Below are positions 35,345 through 44,386 of a stretch of 64,000 nt of DNA, piece after piece (position 1 is the first letter of the stretch; the number at the start of each line of letters is the position of its first letter). A program made the position numbers and the translations under genes. The notes below the pieces were generated by a model. That model was given only the letters and a program-made list of their open reading frames with translations. It was not told the DNA's origin and did not search any database. Location of the stretch: NCBI GenBank assembly GCA_041749075.1, contig JBGTBY010000038.1, positions 1-64,000 on the forward strand, given 5' to 3'. Source of the DNA: CAMTWZ01 sp041749075 (GTDB lineage Bacteria > Bacteroidota > Rhodothermia > Balneolales > HLUCCA01).

Positions 35345-38300
35345 CGCACAAATCATCGACAATGTCTACAATCTGACTGGCGGAAAAGTACAGCCGGATT
35401 ATTGGACATTCGCAAAACCCATCGAACCAGGTGTTGATGCAAATGGGGATCTCGGATTCTCCATTCCAATATTAGAACTGTCAGGCAGAGGCGGCTTGAC
35501 GTATCCGGTATCCTTCTCATATCGGTCTGGAATCAAGCCGGATCAAATGCCATCCTGGATTGGCACTGGCTGGTTCTGGGATCCTGGAAGCATTACTAGA
35601 GATCCCGAAGTGCTTCAACAGATTTACGGAATAGAAGGTGGAACGAGTCAGCGCTATGGTGTGGATGTGTTTGATAAGACGGGAATTATCGGTCAAATGC
35701 CGGATCGATACTATTTGACAATTCCGGGTCAAGCTGGTTTCACATTTCGCTTGGCGAATGCATCGGGTTACGAATCAGAAACGTTGCCGAACTATGAGCA
35801 AGGTGATCTCATGCCTGTGGAACAGAATGGTTTCAAGATTCAGACTCGCATGGGATCGGTTACTATTGGTGGAATTTCCGCTGGGATTCAGGATACGTCA
35901 AAGAATGACATCCAAAAATTATTGGTAACAGCACCAGACGGGATTAAATACTTGTACGCATCACCGACGTTGTCATATGTCGATACCTACAAAGCAAATA
36001 CGTTCGGTAGCACGCTACAAAGGGAGATCTATGTGAGCACGTGGCGATTGGTTTCCATTTTCGGGACGGCTTTCACTGGCGATGCTTGGGAGGTGCCAGA
36101 TTCGACAACATCCGGTCCATGGATTCGATTTACCTATTCAAGTCCAGTTACCTACACTCAAGGTGGTAGTTGGTTGGAACCGACAGCGAGTTATTTCAGG
36201 CAGACACAATACTTAAGTCACATTGATTCCCCCACACATCGCATTGAAGTCCAAGTAACAGACCGAGTGGACCCGCTTGTGAATATCAACGAGGGCATGT
36301 ATTCCGGTTTATACAAGAAAGTGGATGAGATTCGATATAAGCACGGTACGACGTTATTGAGAAGAATCACGCTTCAAACCGAGAATACCGGAAATAGCTT
36401 TACTCCCAAAAAAGTAGTTGGCAGTTCGACTTGGGGGCGATTGAAACTGACAGGGATGCGGTTTTATGGTTCTGGAGGGATCGAAGAACCAGGATACCGG
36501 TTTGATTATGAAGTGAATCCAAGTGGAAAACTCCAGACGAACGAGCCGGAAAACCAAACAGAGTGTCGTGATGATTATGGGTATTTCAATCGGAATACGG
36601 ATTGTGGAACAGGTTCTCAGGATATCGCAAACAACGAATCATGGGCTTGGAGCATGAATCAGATCATCCATCCCAGTGGTTCGATGACTCAAATCGAATA
36701 CGAGGCAGATCGATTGTACACAGGCCAACCAATCGAAGGTAAAACCGATTCAATTCGATATTGGGTAACTGCACAAAATTACTATCCTACGACATCGGAT
36801 TATTTGAACTGGAGAACCTACCAGGGTGGACCGAGAGTTCTGAGAATAGCTCAATACGATGGGAATGAAGGGCATGTCCTGCGTTCTTTCACATATGGTC
36901 GCGGTTGGTCAAGTGGTATTCCGCCTAACTTTTTTCGCAGAATACTGTTATTGTCAGGGGTTCGCACACGCATCTCTGCCAACTTAGGTAGGGATAACGC
37001 ATCGGTGTATTATGAACGGGTTTCGTATGGCAAAGAGGATTTTGGTCCATATACATCTGGAGAACGGTTGGTTGTAGACCACTTTTACACCACGGTGGTC
37101 AGCGGCGATGCGTTTTTTGCACCAAGGATCAAGACCGTTTATCTGACAACTCCTGTTGCAGGTTGTTCTACGAACGAACCGCCTTTCAGCGGAACGGATT
37201 GTCAGGATGCGGGGCTCATATTTGGCGATCAGGATGCGCTTTGGGGATTGGAGTATAGAAGGGACACCTATACAGACAATCACCCCGTTCGGATCGACTA
37301 TTTGGATATCCGGTTGTTTCCACATGGTGAGAATCCAATTTTTTCGTACGTTTTTGGTCACCCAGGAATGAACATTGATTTCATTCCCTTTCGGACAACA
37401 GCAAACTTCCGTGTTCGACGCAATCCAGAACCGGCATCGGTAGATTACCAATTGCCGTATGGTATAGTAAGCGTGTTGCATCAGAAAATATATGATGATG
37501 CAACCAACCTTGTAAAACGCCACACGGAGTATACATCTGGTATCGACAGCTTATTCAATGTAGAAACAACATTCGCCCACGAGATCTATGCTGCTATTGC
37601 AGATAGCAACATGCTCACCCAGGTAGCGCGAGTTGATCGATCGTTCACAGTGGGTACGACCCCGACATTTACATCAAGCGAGGTGACGACATGGCGCAAA
37701 CCACCGAGCCGTTCGTATTGGTCCCCATGGAGGTCATTGGCATGGAAGGCCGATGCTTGGGCTTCCAGCCCCGTTTCCTTCACAGATTGGACCGATTCGG
37801 ATGTGCCGAGTGGTTGGATCGAACGCAGCCGGATCACAGACTATGATGTCCATGGAAATCCTTCAAGAATGGTGCAAGGTCGCAAATGGGTGCAGGATCT
37901 GACCTTCACGTTCAATAACAGCCGGATAGGTACGATCCGACTTCGAATGGATTCCACCAGCACAACAGGAAGTTTGATTGATTCTGTGGCCTACAATGAT
38001 TGGGGCAAACCATCCATTCATACCGATGGATCTGGCACAAGGCGATATTACGGATATGATATGTTCGGCAGACTCGCGCAGATGTCAAACAATAGCAATG
38101 ATCTGGTAGAAACCAGAGACTATTACCCTTTCCGCACGAACCTCGTGGGTTGGACGTTCTCAAATGATTTTGTAAACACGCTGCAGAACCGGATCGTGGA
38201 ACAACGCTATGCGGATGGAAGCCATATTGAAGAAACCGTGCGATACTTCGACGGCCGTGGAGCAAATATCCAAAATCATCTGAAAGTGCCGGAAGGATGG

Positions 38301-39518
38301 TGGGTGGATCATGCCGATATCGATGGCTTCGGCAACCCGTTTCGGAATTGGAAACCTTATTCGAAAACCGGAAGCACCAGCACCTATGTCACCGATGCCG
38401 CACAAGCCACTCGTACTTGGTACACATCCTATTTGCAAACAGGTTCGGCAACGTTATATCCATTTGTTGAATCCGTGTATTATGAGCCCACGGGTCCGCA
38501 GCTCAAGTGGAGCATCCAGCCATCTGTGACCACACGGCCCGACACAGTAAAAACCATGACCACGGAAGTGTACATCAACTCGGGCGCAGACAAACGCATC
38601 ATCCAGCAGTCAACGGATGAGATCGGATTGGTGACGCGCCAGTATTCCGATGGAAGGGGCAACGTCTTCGGAAGCGCAAGAGCAGTAGGTGTCAGTGGTC
38701 AAGAGGCCTTCGCGGGTGTTCAATTCGACGGCGCATGGAACGTGCGGCAACACACCGACCCGATGGGATTGGTCAGCACCTACCTTCACAATACGCTCGG
38801 GCAGCGCACGCAAAAGACGAGTCCGGATGCCGGCACGGTCAAATACAAATACGATGCATTGGGCCAGCTCCGCTATTGGCAGGATGCGCGTCAAGCCGCT
38901 GTCGGCAAGGTAGGCTTCCGCATCTATGATTTCGCGGGACGCCCAGTGACCGAAGGCGAAGCCACGGCGACCTTCAGTTCCTTGGACCCGGATGCGCCCA
39001 CCACCTTCGCATCCTCCACATGGATCCAAGTCTGGCACTACGACGCCCGGCCCGATTCGAGCGCGTTTCCGTTCAACAGCGTTCTTTCCCAGTTCCCTGG
39101 AAAGCCGACTCAACGTGTTCTTGGCCGTTTGGCTGGCGTTGCCACCAAAAGCAATGGCGCTTGGCAGGTGGAACTTATGAGTTACGATGCGCTTGGAAAC
39201 AATGAGACAACCTCCATCCTGACCGAATCCCAATCCGGTATCGCGACGGTCATCACCCGCGAGTTCGACCGGCTCGGCCGGGTGACGAAGCGCCATGATC
39301 TGGTCGGGTCCAACTCGCTCTACCACTGGTACGAGTACGATGTGGCTGGCCGCGCACACAAGGTCTTTTCGAACACGTCCGACAGCAGCCTGGCACGGCT
39401 GATATCACCACCACATATACACCAGCGGGAGGTGTGGCGAGTGAGACCTTCGCCGGAAACCCTGCGCAGCCTTACAAATACGATATCCGGGGGCGGTTGG
39501 TGGGCATGGGCGATGTGA
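35328..39518 (+). CDS. RHS/YD-repeat protein, N-terminal and central part
   Basis: An open frame of 1,396 codons. As read, it could start only at ATG 35328, inside the G-tract and without a signal peptide; the natural start is probably ATG 35282 through a nine-G tract. The first 400 residues or so resemble the shell N-terminus of Bacteroidota RHS proteins (PILELSGRGGLTYPVSFSYR, GTGWFWDPGSITRDP). From about residue 900 come YD repeats (RRYYGYDMFGRL, VKYKYDALGQL, WYEYDVAGRA). The frame is lost near 39397, where one missing base sends it to a stop at 39518; the other frame carries on the same protein to 41029. Corrected for both breaks, the gene would encode about 1,915 residues. GC content is lower in the first two thirds than after about 38600. 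Confidence 0.8.
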   Translation: MGGGLSAQIIDNVYNLTGGKVQPDYWTFAKPIEPGVDANGDLGFSIPILELSGRGGLTYPVSFSYRSGIKPDQMPSWIGTGWFWDPGSITRDPEVLQQIYGIEGGTSQRYGVDVFDKTGIIGQMPDRYYLTIPGQAGFTFRLANASGYESETLPNYEQGDLMPVEQNGFKIQTRMGSVTIGGISAGIQDTSKNDIQKLLVTAPDGIKYLYASPTLSYVDTYKANTFGSTLQREIYVSTWRLVSIFGTAFTGDAWEVPDSTTSGPWIRFTYSSPVTYTQGGSWLEPTASYFRQTQYLSHIDSPTHRIEVQVTDRVDPLVNINEGMYSGLYKKVDEIRYKHGTTLLRRITLQTENTGNSFTPKKVVGSSTWGRLKLTGMRFYGSGGIEEPGYRFDYEVNPSGKLQTNEPENQTECRDDYGYFNRNTDCGTGSQDIANNESWAWSMNQIIHPSGSMTQIEYEADRLYTGQPIEGKTDSIRYWVTAQNYYPTTSDYLNWRTYQGGPRVLRIAQYDGNEGHVLRSFTYGRGWSSGIPPNFFRRILLLSGVRTRISANLGRDNASVYYERVSYGKEDFGPYTSGERLVVDHFYTTVVSGDAFFAPRIKTVYLTTPVAGCSTNEPPFSGTDCQDAGLIFGDQDALWGLEYRRDTYTDNHPVRIDYLDIRLFPHGENPIFSYVFGHPGMNIDFIPFRTTANFRVRRNPEPASVDYQLPYGIVSVLHQKIYDDATNLVKRHTEYTSGIDSLFNVETTFAHEIYAAIADSNMLTQVARVDRSFTVGTTPTFTSSEVTTWRKPPSRSYWSPWRSLAWKADAWASSPVSFTDWTDSDVPSGWIERSRITDYDVHGNPSRMVQGRKWVQDLTFTFNNSRIGTIRLRMDSTSTTGSLIDSVAYNDWGKPSIHTDGSGTRRYYGYDMFGRLAQMSNNSNDLVETRDYYPFRTNLVGWTFSNDFVNTLQNRIVEQRYADGSHIEETVRYFDGRGANIQNHLKVPEGWWVDHADIDGFGNPFRNWKPYSKTGSTSTYVTDAAQATRTWYTSYLQTGSATLYPFVESVYYEPTGPQLKWSIQPSVTTRPDTVKTMTTEVYINSGADKRIIQQSTDEIGLVTRQYSDGRGNVFGSARAVGVSGQEAFAGVQFDGAWNVRQHTDPMGLVSTYLHNTLGQRTQKTSPDAGTVKYKYDALGQLRYWQDARQAAVGKVGFRIYDFAGRPVTEGEATATFSSLDPDAPTTFASSTWIQVWHYDARPDSSAFPFNSVLSQFPGKPTQRVLGRLAGVATKSNGAWQVELMSYDALGNNETTSILTESQSGIATVITREFDRLGRVTKRHDLVGSNSLYHWYEYDVAGRAHKVFSNTSDSSLARLISPPHIHQREVWRVRPSPETLRSLTNTISGGGWWAWAM
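35330..35339 (+). repeat. Ten-G homopolymer tract inside the RHS signal sequence
   Basis: Ten consecutive G residues at codons 17-19 of the signal-peptide frame. It is the longest G-run I saw in the window. Nine (or twelve) G join the leader to the RHS frame; ten, as here, cause a stop at once. Its position and effect are those of a slipped-strand phase-variation tract. Confidence 0.85.
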
Positions 39519-41029
39519 ACAGCGCCACGCATCCGTTCAGCGCCGAATTGAGCTATGCCGGCAACGGTCGCATCACCCAGGCCGAGATGCGCAACAATGC
39601 GAGTCCGGCCACCTACAAGCGTTACCGCTATGCCTACGGGTACGACGCATCCAATCAGCTCACATCCGCCGATTATTCGTTCTGGGTGCCGGGTTCCGGC
39701 TGGCAGACCTCATCCAACTACGACATTCCGGCCATCACGTACAACAAATCCGGCAACATCATCACCCTGAAACGGCGCAACCAAAGCGGATCGCTGAGCG
39801 ATGACGCCACCTATTACCTGCAGAGCGGCAAAAACCGCATCCAATACATTTTGGACAATGGCGGGGGAGGCGCGATTGACAACATCTGGTACGATCACGA
39901 TGTCAACGGGAATCTGATCTTCACGGAGAACTTCGACAGCGGTCAGTTGCACGAGCTCACCTACGATCCGTCCAACCGTCTGGTCCGCGTGCAGGAACTT
40001 GGCTACAGCGACGTCACCGACTACCGCATCTCGGCCTCGGGTTGGCGGTACTGGTCCAAGGCCGGCACCGCCAACGCCACCTATTCGCCGCGAGACGGAT
40101 CCTCTCCGCTCGGCGAGTTCACGGTGGGTTCCTATCCCTTCACCTGGACCTTGCGCCGGCCCGACGGCTCGGTGTATGGCCGGAAGGCCTACAACAACAG
40201 CAGCGAATTCTTCTGGACGGATCCCCTGGGTTCGGTACGGGTTCGGACCTCTAACAGTGGTTCCCTGCTCGAAGCGCATGATTATTATCCGTTTGGGTTG
40301 GATATGCCGGGCCGCTCGTCGACCGGCACGCCAGTTCGTCAAGGATTCACCGGCTACTGGCGTGATTCCGAATCCTCTCTGAATTTGTACTACTCCGGCG
40401 CGCGGATGTACTCGCCCGGAACCGGCCGCTTCTTCGGTGTGGACCCGCTGGCGGAGGAGTTCGCGACGTGGAGTCCATATGTGTACACCTTCAACAATCC
40501 GGTGAATTGGAGGGATCCGGATGGGCGGAGTGCAAAGTCTTTAAGAGATATCATCCTACTAAAGGATAATCAAGGTGCTGGCCCAGGAAATAATCTGCCG
40601 GGATTTGGGCATAACGCTGTTTTGGTTGGCGATAATAAGACTGGTTGGGTGTACTATTCGAAAGATGGACCGGGTGAAGGTGGTTTTGACCATTCAAGAA
40701 TACCGTTCACTTCCATTAAAGAGGCTTTCAATAGTCCTGAATTGGAACGATATGATGAAGGAGTCTATTTTGAAACATCACCAGAGGATGACAAAAAAGC
40801 AGTTATGGCGTTGGATGGTATTGTAAAAGGAAAATATAACTTAGGTGGATCTAACTGCGCAGATTTGTGTAATGCTGGTTTGAAAATGAGTGGCATAGAT
40901 TTATCTAACACTAATTCTAAAAGTATGGGAATTACTCATCCAAGACTTCAATTTAACGCCGCTTCAAATAGATCAGATGGCTACTCTTTTGATGTCAAAA
41001 AAATCAAAAACGATTTAAACAAAGAATAG
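39434..41029 (+). CDS. RHS core and first toxin tip (continuation of the RHS gene)
   Basis: This frame of 531 codons continues the protein above; coherent sequence can be read back to about 39398 (ADITTTYTPAGGVASETF), so ATG 39434 is not a real start. It carries the RHS-associated core (YYPFGLDMPGRS, YYSGARMYSPGTGRFFGVDP, TFNNPVNWRDPDGRS), where the RHS shell is normally cleaved, and then a variable tip of about 170 residues. The tip has GFGHNAVLVGDNKTGWVYYS early and YNLGGSNCADLCNAGL later. A His before a Cys in such contexts recalls circularly permuted NlpC/P60-like papain-fold enzymes, so a peptidase or amidase toxin is a reasonable guess, unproven. A membrane protein gene follows two bases later. 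Confidence 0.78.
   Translation: MASETFAGNPAQPYKYDIRGRLVGMGDVNSATHPFSAELSYAGNGRITQAEMRNNASPATYKRYRYAYGYDASNQLTSADYSFWVPGSGWQTSSNYDIPAITYNKSGNIITLKRRNQSGSLSDDATYYLQSGKNRIQYILDNGGGGAIDNIWYDHDVNGNLIFTENFDSGQLHELTYDPSNRLVRVQELGYSDVTDYRISASGWRYWSKAGTANATYSPRDGSSPLGEFTVGSYPFTWTLRRPDGSVYGRKAYNNSSEFFWTDPLGSVRVRTSNSGSLLEAHDYYPFGLDMPGRSSTGTPVRQGFTGYWRDSESSLNLYYSGARMYSPGTGRFFGVDPLAEEFATWSPYVYTFNNPVNWRDPDGRSAKSLRDIILLKDNQGAGPGNNLPGFGHNAVLVGDNKTGWVYYSKDGPGEGGFDHSRIPFTSIKEAFNSPELERYDEGVYFETSPEDDKKAVMALDGIVKGKYNLGGSNCADLCNAGLKMSGIDLSNTNSKSMGITHPRLQFNAASNRSDGYSFDVKKIKNDLNKE
39641..40530 (+). repeat. RHS core unit, copy 1 (in the full-length gene)
   Basis: The reference copy of the conserved core 3' end, from the codons for YDASNQL to DPDGRSA. 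It is matched over all or part of its length by 41446-41811, 42726-43615 and 44417-44895, always in the same frame and ending at or near the tip junction. Confidence 0.9.
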
Positions 41030-41031
41030 TA

Positions 41032-41409
41032 ATGAAGAATATTCTATATTCGGCCTGTATAACATTTTTTTCACTATTTTTAATATTCCATATAAACATT
41101 ATAATATTTATAATTATAATTACAATAATGTTTGCCTTTTATGTGGAAATAAGTCAGCGAGAATCCATTTTTAAATTCAATTACAACATTTACGGAAATA
41201 TATTTGGTGTTTTCTTGGGGATTTCAATTCCTGGAATCTTTTCAAGTACAAGTGGTGACTATAAATTTAGTATATTTGTTTCGCCCCTTCCTTGGATGAT
41301 CATCATTGCTTACATATTTTCCGTCCTTGTAGGGAATTTAATTTTGTTCATATATCGTCACCATGTAAAGACACTTGGTGGAAATGATGAGACAAATACG
41401 ACTAAATAA
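41032..41409 (+). CDS. Candidate immunity protein 1, small membrane protein
   Basis: 125 residues with four probable membrane helices (for example YSACITFFSLFLIFHINI and MIIIAYIFSVLVGNLILFIY) and a short charged C-terminus. It is very AT-rich beside the GC-rich RHS core. No family is recognised. The immunity role is inferred from its place two bases after the tip-encoding frame. A membrane location would fit a toxin acting in the periplasm or envelope. Confidence 0.65.
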   Translation: MKNILYSACITFFSLFLIFHINIIIFIIIITIMFAFYVEISQRESIFKFNYNIYGNIFGVFLGISIPGIFSSTSGDYKFSIFVSPLPWMIIIAYIFSVLVGNLILFIYRHHVKTLGGNDETNTTK

Positions 41410-41445
41410 AAGGGGGATTTATTAAATTTGAATTTCATTCCTTTC

Positions 41446-41811
41446 CCTTCACCTGGACCTTGCGCCGCCCCGACGGCTCGGTGTATGGCCGGAAGGCCTA
41501 CAACAACAGCAGCGAATTCTTCTGGACGGATCCCCTGGGGTCGGTGCGGGTGCGGACTTCTGACAGCGGCTCCATGCTCGAAGCCCACGACTACTACCCG
41601 TTTGGCCTCGATATGCCGGGTCGCTCGTCGGCCGGAACGCCCGTCCGTCAAGGTTTCACGGGGTATTGGCGGGACCGTGAAGGCGGACTGGACCTCTACT
41701 ACTCCGGCGCGCGAATGTACTCGCCCGGAACCGGCCGCTTCTTCGGGGTAGATCCGCTAGCGGAGGAGTTCGCGACGTGGAGTCCGTATGTTTACGTGTT
41801 CAATAATCCAG
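41446..41811 (+). repeat. RHS core unit, copy 2 (truncated)
   Basis: Collinear with 40137-40502 at an offset of 1,309 bases. It begins at FPFTWTLRRPDGS and diverges after the codons for SPYVY. Like copy 1 it carries the AYNNSSEFFWTD variant. Confidence 0.88.
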
Positions 41812-42347
41812 TCTCATTAATTGATCCCTTTGGATTATGTCCGACAGGTTCTAAGGTTGGTGATACATCTGATGGGTCCGCCTGCACTACACAGAGTCTG
41901 CCAGAAATAACGGTTACAGCATCCCGTGATGTAGAGAATAATTCAAACAACTCACCATGGTTATATGCAGCAACGATTGCAATGGTGGAGCCGACCCCAA
42001 TTGGGGAGGCTGTTGTCGTAACAGCGTTTAGTCTCTACTTCACATACAATTTATTATCGACTGTTTTGTTGACAAGTCAAAGTAGATCTTTTGATGATAT
42101 CTGGAAAAATGCTAAACAGACTAAAAACCCAAATATTAGAACAGAATCTGGTGGTTATGAGCAGGCTTCCAAAGATTTTGACTCTTTAAATCCAACTGGG
42201 GTAAAATCAATTCCAAACGGTAGAACAGGTGAATTACCAAATGGTGAGACAGTAACAGTTCGAAGTAAATCAACGGATGGAAGACCAACACTCGAACGCC
42301 ACAAAGAGAATTCGTCTAATCACAAAAAAGTTCGTTATGATAATTGA
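41460..42347 (+). CDS. Orphan RHS cassette 2: core fragment plus second tip
   Basis: An open frame from about 41406, with no ATG or signal peptide before the core; the TTG at 41460 is inside the core, so the cassette is probably silent. After about 118 residues of core, a new tip begins at SLIDPFGLCPTGSK. It holds a hydrophobic helix region (AVVVTAFSLYFTYNLLSTVLL) and a compact end domain (ASKDFDSLNPTGVKSIPNGR, ELPNGETVTVR, then HKKVRYDN). That end resembles a recurrent polymorphic-toxin tail, possibly an RNase of the barnase/ColE5-like (BECR) type. This is from memory and needs a profile search. The next gene starts 13 bases later. Confidence 0.68.
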   Translation: MRRPDGSVYGRKAYNNSSEFFWTDPLGSVRVRTSDSGSMLEAHDYYPFGLDMPGRSSAGTPVRQGFTGYWRDREGGLDLYYSGARMYSPGTGRFFGVDPLAEEFATWSPYVYVFNNPVSLIDPFGLCPTGSKVGDTSDGSACTTQSLPEITVTASRDVENNSNNSPWLYAATIAMVEPTPIGEAVVVTAFSLYFTYNLLSTVLLTSQSRSFDDIWKNAKQTKNPNIRTESGGYEQASKDFDSLNPTGVKSIPNGRTGELPNGETVTVRSKSTDGRPTLERHKENSSNHKKVRYDN

Positions 42348-42360
42348 AAGGAATTCTAGA

Positions 42361-42714
42361 ATGTTTATAGATAAAAAAAAATATATTGTAAATTCAGTTT
42401 TGCATAAAAATTCAAAATTGAAAGTTGATCTTAAGGACTACAATTCAAAATCTATATGTACGGTAAAATTTAGCAATGTAGTGTTGGTCAGAGTAAGTGA
42501 TGAAAGCTATAGGCTCAAATCTCTCGACTCCTATCCTCTGAGTGATTCAAATATGCTACATCAAATTTATGACAATTCGCTGATCAGTTGGTTAATTGAA
42601 GAATGTTTTGATTCATATGAATTTAAGAATATAAAACATTTTGTATTTTTGGATTCGGAGACCATTATTGATGTGATCACATATGATTCTCCTACAATCA
42701 ATTTTAGAGAGTAA
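42361..42714 (+). CDS. Candidate immunity protein 2, soluble
   Basis: 117 residues, charged and acidic, with no membrane segment or signal; the C-terminal half has NIKHFVFLDSETIIDVITYD. The family is unrecognised. ATG 42361 has an AAGGA site 11 bases upstream; the longer frame from 42277 lies inside the tip gene and is rejected. It is strongly AT-rich. The immunity role is inferred from its position behind tip 2; a soluble partner fits a cytoplasmic, nuclease-like toxin. Confidence 0.62.
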   Translation: MFIDKKKYIVNSVLHKNSKLKVDLKDYNSKSICTVKFSNVVLVRVSDESYRLKSLDSYPLSDSNMLHQIYDNSLISWLIEECFDSYEFKNIKHFVFLDSETIIDVITYDSPTINFRE

Positions 42715-42725
42715 AATCACTCGCC

Positions 42726-43615
42726 TATGACTCATCCAATCAGCTCACTTCCGCCGATTATTCGTTCTGGGTGCCTGGATCCGGTTGGCAGACATCCTCC
42801 AACTACGACATTCCGGCCATCACATACAACAAGTCCGGCAACATCATCACCCTGAAACGCCGCAACCAGAGCGGAACGTTGAGCGACGACGCCACCTATT
42901 ACCTGCAGAGCGGAAAGAACCGCATCCAATACATCTTGGACAATGGCGGGGGAGGCGGGATCGACAACGTATGGTACGACCACGATGCCAACGGGAATCT
43001 GACGTTCATCGAGAATTTCGACAGTGGGCAGTTGCACGAACTAACCTACGATCCGTCTAACCGCCTGATCCGCGTGCAAGAGCTTGGGTATAGCGAGGTG
43101 ACCGACTACCGCATCTCAGCCTCGGGATGGCGGTACTGGTCCAAGGCTGGCACCGCCAACGCCATCTATTCACCTCGGGATGGGTCCTCACCTCTCGGAG
43201 AGTTTTCAGTCGGGTCGTTTCCCTTCACCTGGACCTTGCGCCGGCCCGACGGCTCGGTATATGGCCGGAAAGGATACAGCTCGAACAAGGAGTTCTTTTG
43301 GACGGACCCATTGGGTTCAGTCCGGGTTCGAACTTCCAACAGTGGCTCCATGCTCGAAGCGCATGATTATTATCCGTTCGGGTTGGACATGCCGGGCCGC
43401 TCTTCGGCGGGACTACCTATGCGGCAAGGTTTCACTGGCTACTGGCGCGATGGTGAAAGCGGTTTAGGTCTGTACTACTCCGGCGCTCGGATGTACTCGC
43501 CCGGCACCGGACGCTTCTTCGGGGTGGACCCGCTGGCGGAGCAGTTCGCGACGTGGAGTCCGTTTGTGTACACGTTCAACAATCCCGTGAATTGGCGGGA
43601 TCCAGATGGGCGGAG
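42726..43615 (+). repeat. RHS core unit, copy 3
   Basis: Collinear with 39641-40530 at an offset of 3,085 bases with no net indel, the longest of the orphan copies. It carries the GYSSNKEFFWTD variant shared with copy 4 and differs there from copies 1 and 2. Confidence 0.9.
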
Positions 43616-44159
43616 TGCCTGCTGCGGCACGCTTCAGGGCAGTCTGCGATTTGCAATGACCAAAGACCAAACGTATTTAGGGACACTTGCACGCGCAGAT
43701 TCCAGAGGGCAATTGAATTCCCAAATTCGCACAGACGCGATCAATGTCAGTGTGGCCGCGTTGGATAAAGGCATTTATTATGCTGATGCGGTGTCGACGG
43801 GTGCGGCTGTCGTTGCAGCCGGAAGTGTGATGTTAAGCGGTCCAACAGGTGGTGCCTCTCTCGCTGCTTTACCGCCAGCAATGGCTGTGAATTTCGGGGC
43901 GAGTTTGACTGGAATCGGTTTGTCTGTATCGAAAGAATATATGGTAGGTAGCAGTTTTCAGCATTCTGCCACAAGGGGTGCTGTTTTTTTAGGTGGTGAG
44001 GTCATAACACGAACATTCGGTTCAAAAGCTGGTGCGTTGTTTAGTCCATTGGTCGGAGTCATGACTTCCGAATCCAATGAACAGAATCAGGGTAGGGAAA
44101 GATCTGTGGCTCCAGCAGATAATACACAAGTCAGAAACCGTCCGGAGGAGGATTTTTGA
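42771..44159 (+). CDS. Orphan RHS cassette 3: core fragment plus third tip
   Basis: The core frame is readable from about 42726; the GTG at 42771 is internal to the core, so no proper start or signal exists and the cassette is probably silent. After DPDGRSA comes a tip of about 180 residues starting CCGTLQGSL. It is rich in Ala, Gly and Ser, with two or three hydrophobic stretches (VSTGAAVVAAGSVMLSG, PAMAVNFGASLTGIGLS) and a charged end (NRPEEDF). This could be a membrane-active tip or a pre-toxin linker whose catalytic part is lost; no active site is visible. The next gene overlaps its stop by four bases. Confidence 0.65.
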   Translation: MPGSGWQTSSNYDIPAITYNKSGNIITLKRRNQSGTLSDDATYYLQSGKNRIQYILDNGGGGGIDNVWYDHDANGNLTFIENFDSGQLHELTYDPSNRLIRVQELGYSEVTDYRISASGWRYWSKAGTANAIYSPRDGSSPLGEFSVGSFPFTWTLRRPDGSVYGRKGYSSNKEFFWTDPLGSVRVRTSNSGSMLEAHDYYPFGLDMPGRSSAGLPMRQGFTGYWRDGESGLGLYYSGARMYSPGTGRFFGVDPLAEQFATWSPFVYTFNNPVNWRDPDGRSACCGTLQGSLRFAMTKDQTYLGTLARADSRGQLNSQIRTDAINVSVAALDKGIYYADAVSTGAAVVAAGSVMLSGPTGGASLAALPPAMAVNFGASLTGIGLSVSKEYMVGSSFQHSATRGAVFLGGEVITRTFGSKAGALFSPLVGVMTSESNEQNQGRERSVAPADNTQVRNRPEEDF

Positions 44160-44356
44160 GAACACAGATAATTATTTTGATAGCTGGATTCTCGTATGTC
44201 GCAATTCACACATACATCAGGAAGAAGTGGTTTGGGAAATACACTTTGATAGATAAAGCATTGCTCTTCACATCCTTGGGAGCAATACTAATTTTTTGTT
44301 TGTTCTTTATCACGTATGGTGAGTTAGCGTACCAAATTGAAATATCTAGTTCGTGA
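44156..44356 (+). CDS. Candidate immunity protein 3, 66-residue membrane protein
   Basis: A short protein with two predicted membrane helices (IIILIAGFSYVAIHTYI and LLFTSLGAILIFCLFFITYG) around a basic loop. The start is TTG 44156, overlapping the tip stop as TTGA, with GGAGGAGG about eight bases upstream, one of the strongest ribosome sites in the window. The function is inferred from its position only; a membrane partner fits the hydrophobic nature of tip 3. Confidence 0.6.
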   Translation: MRTQIIILIAGFSYVAIHTYIRKKWFGKYTLIDKALLFTSLGAILIFCLFFITYGELAYQIEISSS

Positions 44357-44386
44357 CTTCCTCATCAACAACTATATATCAATAAA

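Noticed and set aside
39391..39404. Programmed -1 frameshift in the RHS gene
   Set aside because: No slippery heptamer or downstream structure is visible; a simple one-base loss explains it.
39434..41029. A separate short RHS gene starting at ATG 39434
   Set aside because: Coherent RHS sequence in this frame continues upstream to about 39398, and there is no ribosome site or signal peptide. It is the second part of one broken gene.
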